DNA of 64,000 nucleotides from Bacillus sp. BA3 (GTDB lineage Bacteria; Bacillota; Bacilli; Bacillales; DSM-1321): contig PIZR01000002.1 of NCBI GenBank assembly GCA_002835675.1, forward strand, positions 572,427 through 636,426, read 5' to 3'. The notes under the pieces are model-generated. The model had not been told where the DNA came from. It did not search any database and was given only the letters and a program-made list of their open reading frames with translations. This document shows positions 1 to 7,177 of the stretch, in pieces. Numbering within the stretch: the first letter of the stretch is position 1; every line of letters begins with the position of its first letter. Made by a program: the position numbers and the translations under genes.

Positions 1-106
1 CATGAGAAGTAGCTCTTTTCGGCAATACATGAGAGCATGCCTCTCCCTTTTCAATAAAACGAACTCGAGCCTGAAAAAGGAGAGGAATCTATTTAAACCG
101 ATAATC

Positions 107-259
107 TCATAACAAACAGCATTCGCCTTTTTCTTTAAGACATAGCAATTTTGTTCCAAAGTAAGCACCCCATAGTGATAATTGAAGAGCCTGTGTAACT
201 GGAATTTCATAGGCCGTTTTATACTGCCCTCCAACCCTAACCAGAATCCAGTCCTTCAC
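107..259 (-). CDS. possible small ORF coupled to the upstream ORF, function unknown
   Basis: This is a 50-codon reading frame with a GTG start that overlaps the TGA stop of the upstream frame (256-435). That is the arrangement expected for translational coupling, or for one gene split by a frameshift. The product would contain a YEIPVTQALQLSLWG stretch and three cysteines near its C terminus. I recognise no family. It has no ribosome binding site of its own, and a chance frame cannot be excluded. Confidence 0.2.
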   Translation of the reverse strand: MKDWILVRVGGQYKTAYEIPVTQALQLSLWGAYFGTKLLCLKEKGECCLL

Positions 260-435
260 TTTCTTAAGTATCGGCCTGCATCATACTGAAAGGTCTCTAC
301 TTCCATATTGTAAAAGTACAAGGCAACGATGTTGCACATAATATGCCGGATTAATTCGCAGCTTCGAAACGCTTTTTCAACCGAGCGGCCAATGAAAAAT
401 GATACAAGCTTATGCACCAGAGTCCTCACCCTCAT
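256..435 (-). CDS. possible 59-residue protein, function unknown
   Basis: The frame starts at ATG 435 and encodes 59 residues beginning MRVRTLVHKLVSFFIG. It is basic at the N terminus and contains CELIRHIMCNIVALYFYN. No clear Shine-Dalgarno sequence precedes the ATG. The next frame downstream begins inside its stop codon, so the two could be a coupled pair or the halves of one frameshifted gene of about 110 codons. I do not recognise it. It lies beyond the terminator at 455-486, so it would need its own promoter. Confidence 0.25.
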   Translation of the reverse strand: MRVRTLVHKLVSFFIGRSVEKAFRSCELIRHIMCNIVALYFYNMEVETFQYDAGRYLRK

Positions 436-454
436 AGCGTAGCATCCATAAACG

Positions 455-486
455 CAAAAAAAAGAAGCATGTTTTAGACATGCTCC
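455..486 (-). terminator. intrinsic terminator
   Basis: On the minus strand a 9-bp stem (GGAGCATGT with ACATGCTTC, one wobble pair) closes a five-base loop and is followed by eight or more T. It lies 32 bases after the stop of the VanZ-like remnant and would end that transcript. Confidence 0.75.
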
Positions 487-517
487 GTCATTCTTACATT
501 ATATGTATCAAAATGAG

Positions 518-700
518 TTATTCAGATTCGATGTCGCTTTCTCCATCGATAAATAAAAGAAAACAGAAGATTCCTTGCAAACCTCCAAACGTGTCCGTGA
601 TAACATCCACAAAGGGACACGGCCACCGGTTAGTTTTTGATGCAGATCATCTGCACTAAAAAGGATACATATAAGAGCCCCTGAAAACGATAAAATAACA
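518..700 (-). pseudogene. VanZ-like protein, C-terminal remnant with a frameshift
   Basis: One minus-strand frame encodes FSADDLHQKLTGGRVP. A different frame resumes at once with FVDVITDTFGGLQGIF and runs to a TAA at 518. Joined, these match the VanZ-family signature, where SxDExHQ and a GR motif are followed by a DVxxDTxGG segment. VanZ-family proteins are small multi-pass membrane proteins linked in some cases to teicoplanin resistance. The frame change falls near 613-620, and no complete N-terminal part is visible. The terminator just downstream suggests that this was once a functional gene. A sequencing error is the alternative explanation for the frame change. Confidence 0.55.
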
Positions 701-764
701 TTCTATACAAAACTGCACCAAACAACACCCAACGTCAATAAGCCCAGGACGAAGTATTTACGGA

Positions 765-896
765 TCATATACTATCAGGTTGTTCAATGATCCCGCTTAA
801 TTTCTCCTTAATCTCTTCCACAAGTTCACTTACAGTAACATCTTGTCCAGACTCACCCTTGGCAAAAGTGTCTTTTAAAATATCAAAAAAATCCAT
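765..896 (-). CDS. small acidic protein, function unknown
   Basis: A 43-residue frame runs from ATG 896 to TGA 765. The product begins MDFFDILKDTFAKG and continues with VSELVEEIKEKLSGIIEQ, which reads as an amphipathic helix rich in E and K. A GGTGGAG sequence lies about 12 bases before the ATG, a little far for an ideal ribosome binding site. There is no signal peptide or membrane segment. I recognise no family. Its regular composition and lack of rare codons make it more likely than chance to be real. Confidence 0.45.
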   Translation of the reverse strand: MDFFDILKDTFAKGESGQDVTVSELVEEIKEKLSGIIEQPDSI

Positions 897-1128
897 GCGC
901 AATTTCCACTCCACCATTTCATAAGTTGTCCCAAATCTTTTTTCAAAAATAAGGAATATAGCTCTTTTATCTGATAATCACATATATAATAGGGATTGGC
1001 AAGCGGAAACTAGTTTACTAACAGAAAAATGACTGAATATTAACATTTTCTTAATATTCAGTACTAGTCAATATATATGGATAAAAACAAAAAGGACCGA
1101 TTCCTCAGCCCCTTCGATCAACCCCATA

Positions 1129-1266
1129 TTATGCTTGTCCCATAAAATAAGTCATTAATGAAATCAAAACTAATGTAATGGTAATATAAGTCCCAATAAA
1201 AATTTTCTTGCTTCTCTGTTTCTTTTCATAAACTTCCTCGAACGTAATGTATTTGTTTTTTGTCAT
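1129..1266 (-). CDS. small single-pass membrane protein, function unknown
   Basis: This 45-residue protein starts at ATG 1266 behind a good AAGGAG ribosome binding site. The N-terminal half is charged (MTKNKYITFEEVYEKKQRSK). The C-terminal half is one hydrophobic segment, roughly residues 22-42 (IFIGTYITITLVLISLM), so an N-in, C-out membrane topology is likely. The next minus-strand gene is the 43-codon frame about 230 bases downstream. I do not recognise a family. The strong ribosome binding site and the clear topology make the gene credible. Confidence 0.6.
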   Translation of the reverse strand: MTKNKYITFEEVYEKKQRSKKIFIGTYITITLVLISLMTYFMGQA

Positions 1267-1519
1267 CAAATAATCTCCTTATATTTCGATGGCAGCTATC
1301 TGACATCGCCTGTTGCGAAGTCCCTTTGCTTGATCTCTATAGTGTAGTATCGGCACATAACGAAAAATATTTAAGTATTATTCACTATTTTTTTGCTATA
1401 TTTCGTATATCTGGAGAAGGGTAAGACAACTTAAAACACATTATGTATATAAGTTAAATTCCATTATCAATATATTAAATACTTCTGTATTCATTTAATA
1501 ATCTGATTTAATAAGGGTT

Positions 1520-1633
1520 TTATTCTAAAACATTCAATATTATTTTTATCCAACCGCAAAATGATAACCATAGCGGTACACTGAATAAAGTTCCCCACAT
1601 TAAACCCTTCAAAAAGGCAATAGGTACATCCAT
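1520..1633 (-). CDS. 37-residue membrane protein, paralogue of the one at 43272-43391
   Basis: The frame starts at ATG 1633 behind GAGGGGG. The product contains FLKGLMWGTLFSVPLWLSF followed by GWIKIILNVL, a single hydrophobic segment broken by a proline. The gene at 43272-43391 encodes FLKGLLFGTSLSIPLWISF followed by GWIKLIINSL, so the two are clearly paralogous. The order FLKG, FG/WG, S(V/I)PLW, SF, GWIK is kept in both, which shows selection on the protein. It could be a small membrane regulator or a toxin-like peptide, but nothing in the sequence decides this. It lies just downstream of the SinI-like gene and its terminator. Confidence 0.7.
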   Translation of the reverse strand: MDVPIAFLKGLMWGTLFSVPLWLSFCGWIKIILNVLE

Positions 1634-1724
1634 AATAAAAATATCCCCCTCAATTAGGTCGCATTTTTATTATCATCGCCATGTTCCTGATTCTTGATAC
1701 CTTTTACGGTAATTTTCCGGTAAT

Positions 1725-1757
1725 GAAAATAAAAAAGAAGACTGTATAACAGCCTTC
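1725..1757 (-). terminator. intrinsic terminator of the SinI-like gene
   Basis: On the minus strand GAAGGCTG pairs with CAGTCTTC (one G-T pair) around a TTATA loop, followed by TTTTTT. It begins 18 bases after the stop codon at 1775, so the SinI-like transcript is probably monocistronic. Confidence 0.75.
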
Positions 1758-1774
1758 CCTAAGGTACATATAGC

Positions 1775-1909
1775 TTATCCCATGATGTAAGATTTTTCTC
1801 TTGATCCATTTTCTACGATAAAATCATTCACATCTTTAATGGACAAGCCTGAATTTTTCGCTTCTAACATTAAATAAATCCAATCTTCCAATTCATTGTT
1901 TGCTTCCAT
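1775..1909 (-). CDS. SinI-like anti-repressor peptide
   Basis: This 44-residue protein starts at ATG 1909 with AGGCGGA seven bases upstream. Residues 6-34 (ELEDWIYLMLEAKNSGLS, then a helix ending DFIVENG) match the SinI dimerisation domain, in which B. subtilis SinI reads ELDQEWVELMVEAKEANIS. In that family the peptide forms two hooked helices that bind the C-terminal domain of SinR, break the SinR tetramer and relieve repression of matrix genes. Here the likely partner is the SinR-like protein at 41502-41828, which carries a matching C-terminal domain. The gene is not beside sinR as in B. subtilis. Instead it lies alone, behind a c-di-GMP riboswitch and in front of its own terminator, divergent from the first polysaccharide operon. 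Confidence 0.82.
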   Translation of the reverse strand: MEANNELEDWIYLMLEAKNSGLSIKDVNDFIVENGSREKSYIMG

Positions 1910-1925
1910 GACAAATTCCGCCTAT

Positions 1926-2003
1926 TTGTGGTAACACAGCCGTCTTAGCAAAGCCTTAGACCTGTAATTTTGCGTCCCTATTTTTCAATAGGTTTGCTTT
2001 TCT
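1926..2003 (-). promoter_or_regulatory. class I cyclic-di-GMP (GEMM) riboswitch
   Basis: Read on the minus strand, the leader has AAAGCAAACC, a CCTATT-GAAA-AATAGG hairpin with a GNRA tetraloop, GGGACGCAAAATTACAGG, TCTAAGGC, GACGGCTGTG and finally GTTACC. These are the conserved blocks of the GEMM-I aptamer in the right order: GCAAACC, GAAA tetraloop, GGACGCAAAG, CC(T)AA, the P3 stem and GGTTACC. The aptamer ends about 20 bases before the ATG of the SinI-like gene. No terminator lies between them. A second AAATAGG, overlapping the AGGCGGA ribosome binding site, could compete for the CCTATT arm of the aptamer hairpin, so translational control is likely. Confidence 0.88.
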
Positions 2004-2005
2004 CA

Positions 2006-2035
2006 AGAATATTTAACATTATGATGATTTTCCAA
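2006..2035 (-). promoter_or_regulatory. possible sigma-A promoter for the riboswitch-sinI transcript
   Basis: On the minus strand TTGGAA at 2035-2030 and TATTCT at 2011-2006 are separated by 18 bases. Transcription from here would start around 2000, exactly at the 5' side of the riboswitch. The match to consensus is moderate, and the main support is its position. Confidence 0.4.
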
Positions 2036-2242
2036 TTAAATTTCATGCGCAAAATATGTAAGTCTAACTTTTATGAAGTCGACATACCCATATATTCATG
2101 TTAATTATACTTAATAAATCTGATAATTAACTAAAATACTTTTCGTTATTTTCCGCCATCATTCTACAATATTCTTAAAAAAACAACTAGGTATTGGAAA
2201 TTTTAAAAGCAAGCTTAACGCACTAATAAATTAAATAATGCA

Positions 2243-2368
2243 TTACTTTAACTTTCTTCGACGTTTATTAAATACTTTCATAAAAATACTTCCTTCTTCT
2301 GTTTTAAAAAACTTAACTCCAACTAATTTTAAAGGTGTCCATATTTCTCTCATTTGGTATAAAGGCAT
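2243..2368 (-). CDS. small basic protein, function unknown
   Basis: The frame encodes 41 residues from ATG 2368 to TAA 2243, preceded by AAAGGATG nine bases upstream. The product begins MPLYQMREIWTPLKLVGVKF and ends in a strongly basic tail, FNKRRRKLK. It has no membrane segment. A basic peptide of this size could bind nucleic acid or membranes, but no family is recognised. The opposite strand also carries a 62-codon frame here. I prefer the minus-strand frame because it has the ribosome binding site. Confidence 0.4.
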   Translation of the reverse strand: MPLYQMREIWTPLKLVGVKFFKTEEGSIFMKVFNKRRRKLK

Positions 2369-2812
2369 TAAAAATCATCCTTTCTTCTATAGATTATTAA
2401 TTGAGCTAATGGCAGGTATATATTAAATAGTAAAATCTATTATTTTACATTTTTTGCGAATTTTTTTATCCTTTGAAAGAAATAACAGTGTAACAATAAC
2501 CTTTAATGAACAAACCGTTCTTTATAACGAATGATTAAATTGAACTTACCATCTTTACATTATTTTGTCAATTAGTTTCATTACTAATCTATACTAGCAT
2601 TTTGTTTCCCTCAACTTCTACTTTTCCTCTCTAAACTTGCTGGCTGATTCCCAAACTGCATACCTTATTTATATTTAGGTGATAGGATCTGGATTTATCC
2701 AATGACCCGGAATCCCTTATTTTTATTCGCCCTTTAAACATTTCATAATTGAGCCTAAAAATTAAGATATGTTGGTTAACTTTATATTTTTTTGTCTATT
2801 TTTGTCTGTTTT

Positions 2813-2840
2813 AAAGAACTAACTATACTTTATTAAGAAC
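2813..2840 (-). promoter_or_regulatory. two SinR-box-like 7-mers upstream of exopolysaccharide operon 1
   Basis: On the minus strand GTTCTTT (2819-2813) matches the SinR consensus GTTCTYT exactly, and GTTCTTA (2840-2834) matches six of seven positions. The two lie 21 bp apart, about two helical turns, in the same orientation. They are 43-70 bp before the operon's first start codon, where its promoter must be. Another exact GTTCTTT lies at 2517-2523 on the plus strand. Binding by the SinR-like protein encoded here is an inference. Confidence 0.4.
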
Positions 2841-2882
2841 AAGTGCTATATTATAAAAAAAACGGTTCATATGGAGGAGGAT

Positions 2883-4058
2883 ATGACTAGATATGAGGAA
2901 TTCGACTCATTAAGGGGTTTAGCCGCTCTCATTGTGTTAATCGGGCATTATTTGATGGTTTACCCTTCATATGCTGATTATCAATATGGTTCAAGCAGCT
3001 CCTACATGATTTATTTGTTTAAGGAAACTCCTTTACGCCTTTTTTTCAGCAGTGGAAATGAGTCTGTCATTCTATTCTTTGTATTAAGTGGTTTTGTTTT
3101 GTATTTATCAGTTAATAGTGCTAAATTCCACTATTCTACATACTTAATAAAACGAGTGTTTCGAATTTATATACCATATCTAGTAGCAATAGGCATGGCT
3201 ATATTGGCTAAAATGCTTTTAAGCCAAATTGATTTGCCCTATATCACTGACTGGTTTAATAAATCTTGGACAGGCCAGGATACTCCTTCCTTATTAATAG
3301 AACATCTTTTGTTTATAGGGCAGTACAATACAGACGCCTATAACAATGTTATATGGTCCCTTGTTCACGAAATGAGAATTTCGATTATATTTCCTGTTCT
3401 GATTTTTTTATTTGTTCGAAAAAAGCTTAAATACTCTTTATTATGGCTTTTTGTTTTAATTTTTTCGTCGACTATTTTTTTGTTTTTGTTTGGTTCTGGT
3501 GGCGATATAACCAGCATTCTTCTAAGTTTGCACTACAGTACCCTTTTTTTGATGGGAGCAATAATAGCGAAATATCGACACGGACTTTTTTCCTATACCT
3601 TAAAAAAGAAAAAACCTGTAAAAATTGCATTGTTGTTGGGGGCAATTACCTGTTTTATGTACGAAGGCATCATTGGCGAAGTGGATTTTTTAAACAATTA
3701 TATTTTTAGGGATTACGTTGTCTCATTCGGTGTTTGCATTTTTATCATCATGAGCGTATGTTCCCAAAAAATATCGGCGGTCTTAAGGTCTAGATTGCTA
3801 ACTCTTCTCGGGAAGATTTCATATAGTTTGTATTTGTACCATCTTATATCCTTATTCTCATTGATGTACCAATTCTATAACAAGCTGCCTACCGGTTTAA
3901 TATTGATATTTTCCTTTTTCTTATCTTTTTTACTCTCTTCAGCGTCCTATCTACTTGTGGAAAAACCATGCATGAGGCTCGGATCGTACTTCACAAGAAA
4001 CAAACAAGAAAAAGTAATTTCCAAAGACCACATAGCTTTAAAACGCAAAATAGGATAA
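2883..4058 (+). CDS. acyltransferase family 3 membrane protein
   Basis: This 391-residue integral membrane O-acyltransferase of the OafA/YrhL class (acyltransferase 3) begins with the family motif FDSLRGLAALIVLIGHY, whose histidine near residue 22 is the expected catalytic residue. About ten hydrophobic segments follow, including SYSLYLYHLISLF near the C terminus, typical of the last conserved block. Such proteins move acetyl or succinyl groups from the cytoplasm onto sugars of exported polysaccharides. I chose ATG 2883 and not 2871 because GGAGGAGG lies between the two, correctly spaced for 2883. It is the first gene of the plus-strand polysaccharide operon, so it probably decorates that polymer. 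Confidence 0.85.
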   Translation: MTRYEEFDSLRGLAALIVLIGHYLMVYPSYADYQYGSSSSYMIYLFKETPLRLFFSSGNESVILFFVLSGFVLYLSVNSAKFHYSTYLIKRVFRIYIPYLVAIGMAILAKMLLSQIDLPYITDWFNKSWTGQDTPSLLIEHLLFIGQYNTDAYNNVIWSLVHEMRISIIFPVLIFLFVRKKLKYSLLWLFVLIFSSTIFLFLFGSGGDITSILLSLHYSTLFLMGAIIAKYRHGLFSYTLKKKKPVKIALLLGAITCFMYEGIIGEVDFLNNYIFRDYVVSFGVCIFIIMSVCSQKISAVLRSRLLTLLGKISYSLYLYHLISLFSLMYQFYNKLPTGLILIFSFFLSFLLSSASYLLVEKPCMRLGSYFTRNKQEKVISKDHIALKRKIG

Positions 4059-4132
4059 TTCCTACTATTATATAAAAATTCTTTGCAAGTTGTGAACGTA
4101 TTCTTACTATCTCTAAAAAAGTGGTGAAATCG

Positions 4133-4876
4133 ATGAATGAAAAAGTAAAAATTAAAGATTTTATACGAATCTTAAAAAAGCGAATATTTATCATTATTCT
4201 ATCTACCCTTTGTATTACTGGTTTTATTATTTTTTCGTCCATGTACCTTATGAAACCAACCTATCAGTATTCCACTCAAGTTCTGGCAGGATCATTAAGC
4301 ATGGATGAAAAGGAGGCCTCGATAAACAAGGTTCAAGAGAACAGACAGCTTGCCCTTTCATATATGGACATCATTAAAAGTCCGCAAATCATGATAGGAG
4401 TTAAAGAGGAATTGAATCTTAAGACTTCTAGCTATGACTTACTTAAGCAAGTTTCCATTACTAATCGAGATAATTCACAAATCATCACGATTACAGTCAA
4501 GGATTCAAATCCTGAATCCGCTAAGGACATCGCCCAGACTGTCGCGAGGCATTCGATATCCAATTTTAAAGACATTACAAACGTTAAACAGATTAGTATT
4601 CTCAATGATAATGAAATGGGACAAGCAGAACTGCTTTTCCCAAAGCCGAAATTCATCATAGCCATTTCAATCGTAATAGGCTTTTTTGCTGGAATAGGAT
4701 TAGCACTTCTTAGAGAGCACTTTGATGATTCAACCTACTCCGATAGGGAGCTTGAACTTCTTGGAATTCCATTATTAGGGAGGCTGGATTTGAATACCAA
4801 AAGAATAAATAGAAAACGTAAAACAACATATAAAACCTTACCTTCCACAAAACGGGGTGAATATAGTGAGTATTAA
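4133..4876 (+). CDS. Wzz/CapA-type chain-length determinant protein
   Basis: This 247-residue protein has the architecture of YveK/YwqC-type polysaccharide co-polymerases. It has a short cytoplasmic start, a first membrane helix at about 18-40 (IFIIILSTLCITGFIIF), a long external domain and a second helix (FIIAISIVIGFFAGIGLALL). A cytoplasmic tail follows, in which the last helix activates a partner BY-kinase in this family. ATG 4133 is preferred to the upstream GTG 4121 because GTGGTGA spans that position as a ribosome binding site. The gene overlaps the next one, the degenerate kinase homologue, by a few codons, as expected for partners. It is a paralogue of the ywqC-like gene at 40347-41027. 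Confidence 0.85.
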   Translation: MNEKVKIKDFIRILKKRIFIIILSTLCITGFIIFSSMYLMKPTYQYSTQVLAGSLSMDEKEASINKVQENRQLALSYMDIIKSPQIMIGVKEELNLKTSSYDLLKQVSITNRDNSQIITITVKDSNPESAKDIAQTVARHSISNFKDITNVKQISILNDNEMGQAELLFPKPKFIIAISIVIGFFAGIGLALLREHFDDSTYSDRELELLGIPLLGRLDLNTKRINRKRKTTYKTLPSTKRGEYSEY

Positions 4877-5489
4877 ATTCACAAGGAAACAATCCTTTTA
4901 CCTAAATGAAATCAATAAAGAGCAATTTTATTCGATATGTAACAATATCGAGTCCAACCTTCATAAAGACGATTCAATATTAATGATTACATCTCTTTCA
5001 CAATCACAGAATATTGTAAATGCATCAGCGTACTTAGCACTTGCCTTTTCTGAGCAGCGTAAACGAGTCCTTGTAGTGGATGCTAATCTGCGCCAGCCTT
5101 CGCTGCATCAAGTGTTTAATATCGATAATTCATTCGGTTTGACCAACTTGCTTTTAAACGAGAAGCCCAATATTAACGAACATGCTATACATATAAAGGG
5201 TCATCTATTTTGTATACCTACAAGCGAAGCCATTTATGAGCCAGCAACTTTATTAACATTAGAAACCCTTCCAACTCTGATTGAAGAATGGAAGAAGGAT
5301 TTTGACATCATTTTATTTCATACATCAGACAGTTTAAATAAACCTGATGCAAATATCATTGCTAAATATTGTGATGGCATAATATTAGCGATACAAGAAG
5401 GCAGAGACAAATTAGAGAAAATTGCCGGTGTGAAAATGCAATTCGAACGGGCAAATCTTGAAATTTCAGGATCAATGATCATTTCTTAA
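4866..5489 (+). CDS. BY-kinase (CpsD/YwqD) homologue lacking Walker A
   Basis: The 207-residue protein aligns along its length with bacterial tyrosine kinases such as the ywqD product at 39631-40308. It keeps the Walker A' motif VLVVDANLRQPSLHQVFN. Where the kinase has SSEPNDGKSTTAANLA, this protein has SLSQSQNIVNASAYLA, so the P-loop glycine and the lysine and serine that bind ATP are gone. The Walker B aspartate is also changed (DIILFHTSD in place of DYIIFDTPP). The C-terminal tyrosine cluster is missing. It is therefore probably not a kinase, and might act as a structural or regulatory partner of the Wzz-like protein before it. GTG 4866 follows GGGGTGA. GTG 4857 is the alternative start. 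The frame is intact, so this is not simple decay. Confidence 0.8.
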   Translation: MSIKFTRKQSFYLNEINKEQFYSICNNIESNLHKDDSILMITSLSQSQNIVNASAYLALAFSEQRKRVLVVDANLRQPSLHQVFNIDNSFGLTNLLLNEKPNINEHAIHIKGHLFCIPTSEAIYEPATLLTLETLPTLIEEWKKDFDIILFHTSDSLNKPDANIIAKYCDGIILAIQEGRDKLEKIAGVKMQFERANLEISGSMIIS

Positions 5490-5506
5490 TTCAGGGAGGA
5501 TAACCA

Positions 5507-6145
5507 GTGGATTCGAAAGTCAGAGTCGATAGGCAGGAAGCAAACCTGACAAAACCACTATCGACATCATCTAATTTTAATATAAAGCGCACTATGGATT
5601 TAATCATCTCGTTTTTTATGCTGATACTTACAGCACCTATTTTACTTTTATTCTGCATTCTTATCCCTATTGATTCAACTGGCTCCCCTTTTTTTTATCA
5701 GCAAAGACTAGGTCTGGATGGAAAGCCCTTCAATATGATTAAACTGCGTTCCATGGGCATCGATGCCGAAAAAAATGGGCCTAAGTGGGCAAGTGCAAAT
5801 GATTCCAGGGTGACTAGAATAGGAGCCTTTATACGAAAAACACGCATTGATGAAATCCCTCAGCTTATTAATGTTTTAAAAGGAGATATGTCGCTCATCG
5901 GGCCAAGACCTGAAAGGGAATATTTCTATAAAGAATTTGAAAAGTTTTTGCCTGGCTTTAAAAACCGTTTATATGTAAAACCTGGAATTACTGGATGGGC
6001 ACAAGTAAATGGGGGTTATGATTTATCACCAAAAGAAAAGCTGCATTACGACCTATATTATATTCAACACCGCTCATTTGCTATGGAAATCAAGATTTTG
6101 TTCCGAACATTGACCATAGTCTTTACTGGTAATGGAGCTAGATAA
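5507..6145 (+). CDS. priming sugar-1-phosphate transferase
   Basis: This 212-residue polyisoprenyl-phosphate sugar transferase (WcaJ/PglC catalytic domain family) loads the first sugar phosphate onto undecaprenyl phosphate. It has one hydrophobic segment at about 30-55. The conserved blocks then follow: QQRLGLDGKPFNMIKLRSM, IRKTRIDEIPQLINVLKGDM, SLIGPRPERE and KPGITGWAQVNGGYD. The large N-terminal multi-pass domain of WcaJ is absent, so it is the short form. The GTG start at 5507 has GGGAGGA six bases upstream. A second enzyme of the family lies in the minus-strand cluster (37019-37702), which suggests that two separate repeat units are assembled. Confidence 0.9.
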   Translation: MDSKVRVDRQEANLTKPLSTSSNFNIKRTMDLIISFFMLILTAPILLLFCILIPIDSTGSPFFYQQRLGLDGKPFNMIKLRSMGIDAEKNGPKWASANDSRVTRIGAFIRKTRIDEIPQLINVLKGDMSLIGPRPEREYFYKEFEKFLPGFKNRLYVKPGITGWAQVNGGYDLSPKEKLHYDLYYIQHRSFAMEIKILFRTLTIVFTGNGAR

Positions 6146-6167
6146 TCAAAAAAAGGGGTAGTGAAAA

Positions 6168-7160
6168 ATGAAAAAAGTACTAGTAACTGGGGGCTTTGGA
6201 TTTATTGGTTCTCATATTGTTGATACATTAATCCGTAATAATTATGAAGTGGCTATATATGATAACCTCTCTACCGGATCTATCGGAAATGTCCAGGCCA
6301 AAGTCACTCCCTTCTTTGGAAATGTTGAAGATGAGGTCCTGCTTGAAAAAGCGATGGAGACATTTAGGCCTGACTATGTCATTCATCAGGCTGCACAAGT
6401 AAGTGTCCAACAATCCATTTCGGATATTACGAATGATGCAAGGATCAATATCATGGGAACGATAAACATCGCTAAGCTTTCTCACAAGTATGCCGTAAAA
6501 AAAATCGTGTTTGCTTCATCTGCAGCTGTATATGGAGATGCTGATGTCATGCCAATCACATTATCACATCTTACCTCTCCATTATCACCCTATGGTGCAT
6601 CAAAAAAAACGGCAGAGGATTATCTAAAGCTTGCTAAAGAATTATACGATTTAAATTATGTGAATCTTCGATACAGCAATGTATATGGGCCAAGACAGAC
6701 AGCTACCGGCGAAGGCGGTGTTATATCGATCTTCACTAATCTTGTCATAAAAAATGAGCGGCCCGTCATTTATGGAGACGGTACTCAAACAAGGGATTTC
6801 ATCTATGTAAAGGATGTAGCCGATGCCAATCTGAAGGCGTTGGAATATGAAGAAAGCGGCACCTTCAATGTCTCATCAACCACCAGTACAAGCATCAATC
6901 TATTATTCTCGATTATTCAATCCTTTGGCAGCCATGAATTATCTCCTATTTATCAGCCAAATAAAAATGGGGATATCAAAGACAGCTTACTCTGTAATAA
7001 AACGACACTTCAAAAATTGGGTTGGCATCCCGCTCATTCACTTGAACAGGGTCTTGCGAGCACATATGAATATTATTTAAACCAAAATCAGCCTTCTTTA
7101 ACAAGAAAGACAATTCAATCACCTGCACCACTACTCAACCCAACGACTTTATCGTCATAA
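6168..7160 (+). CDS. NAD-dependent UDP-hexose 4-epimerase family protein
   Basis: The 330-residue protein is an extended short-chain dehydrogenase. It has the NAD-binding motif GGFGFIGSH at residues 8-16 and the catalytic pair Y142 and K146 in PYGASKK, with the upstream serine in SSAAVYG. The overall sequence resembles GalE-like UDP-glucose or UDP-N-acetylglucosamine 4-epimerases of the WbpP group (NVYGPRQTATGEGGVISIF). It would supply UDP-galactose or UDP-GalNAc to the plus-strand cluster. The last 30 residues (NQPSLTRKTIQS and on) are low in conservation and rich in proline and serine. The exact substrate cannot be read from the sequence. Confidence 0.82.
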   Translation: MKKVLVTGGFGFIGSHIVDTLIRNNYEVAIYDNLSTGSIGNVQAKVTPFFGNVEDEVLLEKAMETFRPDYVIHQAAQVSVQQSISDITNDARINIMGTINIAKLSHKYAVKKIVFASSAAVYGDADVMPITLSHLTSPLSPYGASKKTAEDYLKLAKELYDLNYVNLRYSNVYGPRQTATGEGGVISIFTNLVIKNERPVIYGDGTQTRDFIYVKDVADANLKALEYEESGTFNVSSTTSTSINLLFSIIQSFGSHELSPIYQPNKNGDIKDSLLCNKTTLQKLGWHPAHSLEQGLASTYEYYLNQNQPSLTRKTIQSPAPLLNPTTLSS

Positions 7161-7177
7161 AATCGGGAGCGAATAAA

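Noticed and set aside
2238..2426. A 62-codon plus-strand frame
   Set aside because: No ribosome binding site. The opposite strand has a 41-codon frame with AAAGGATG and a basic tail, which is more credible.
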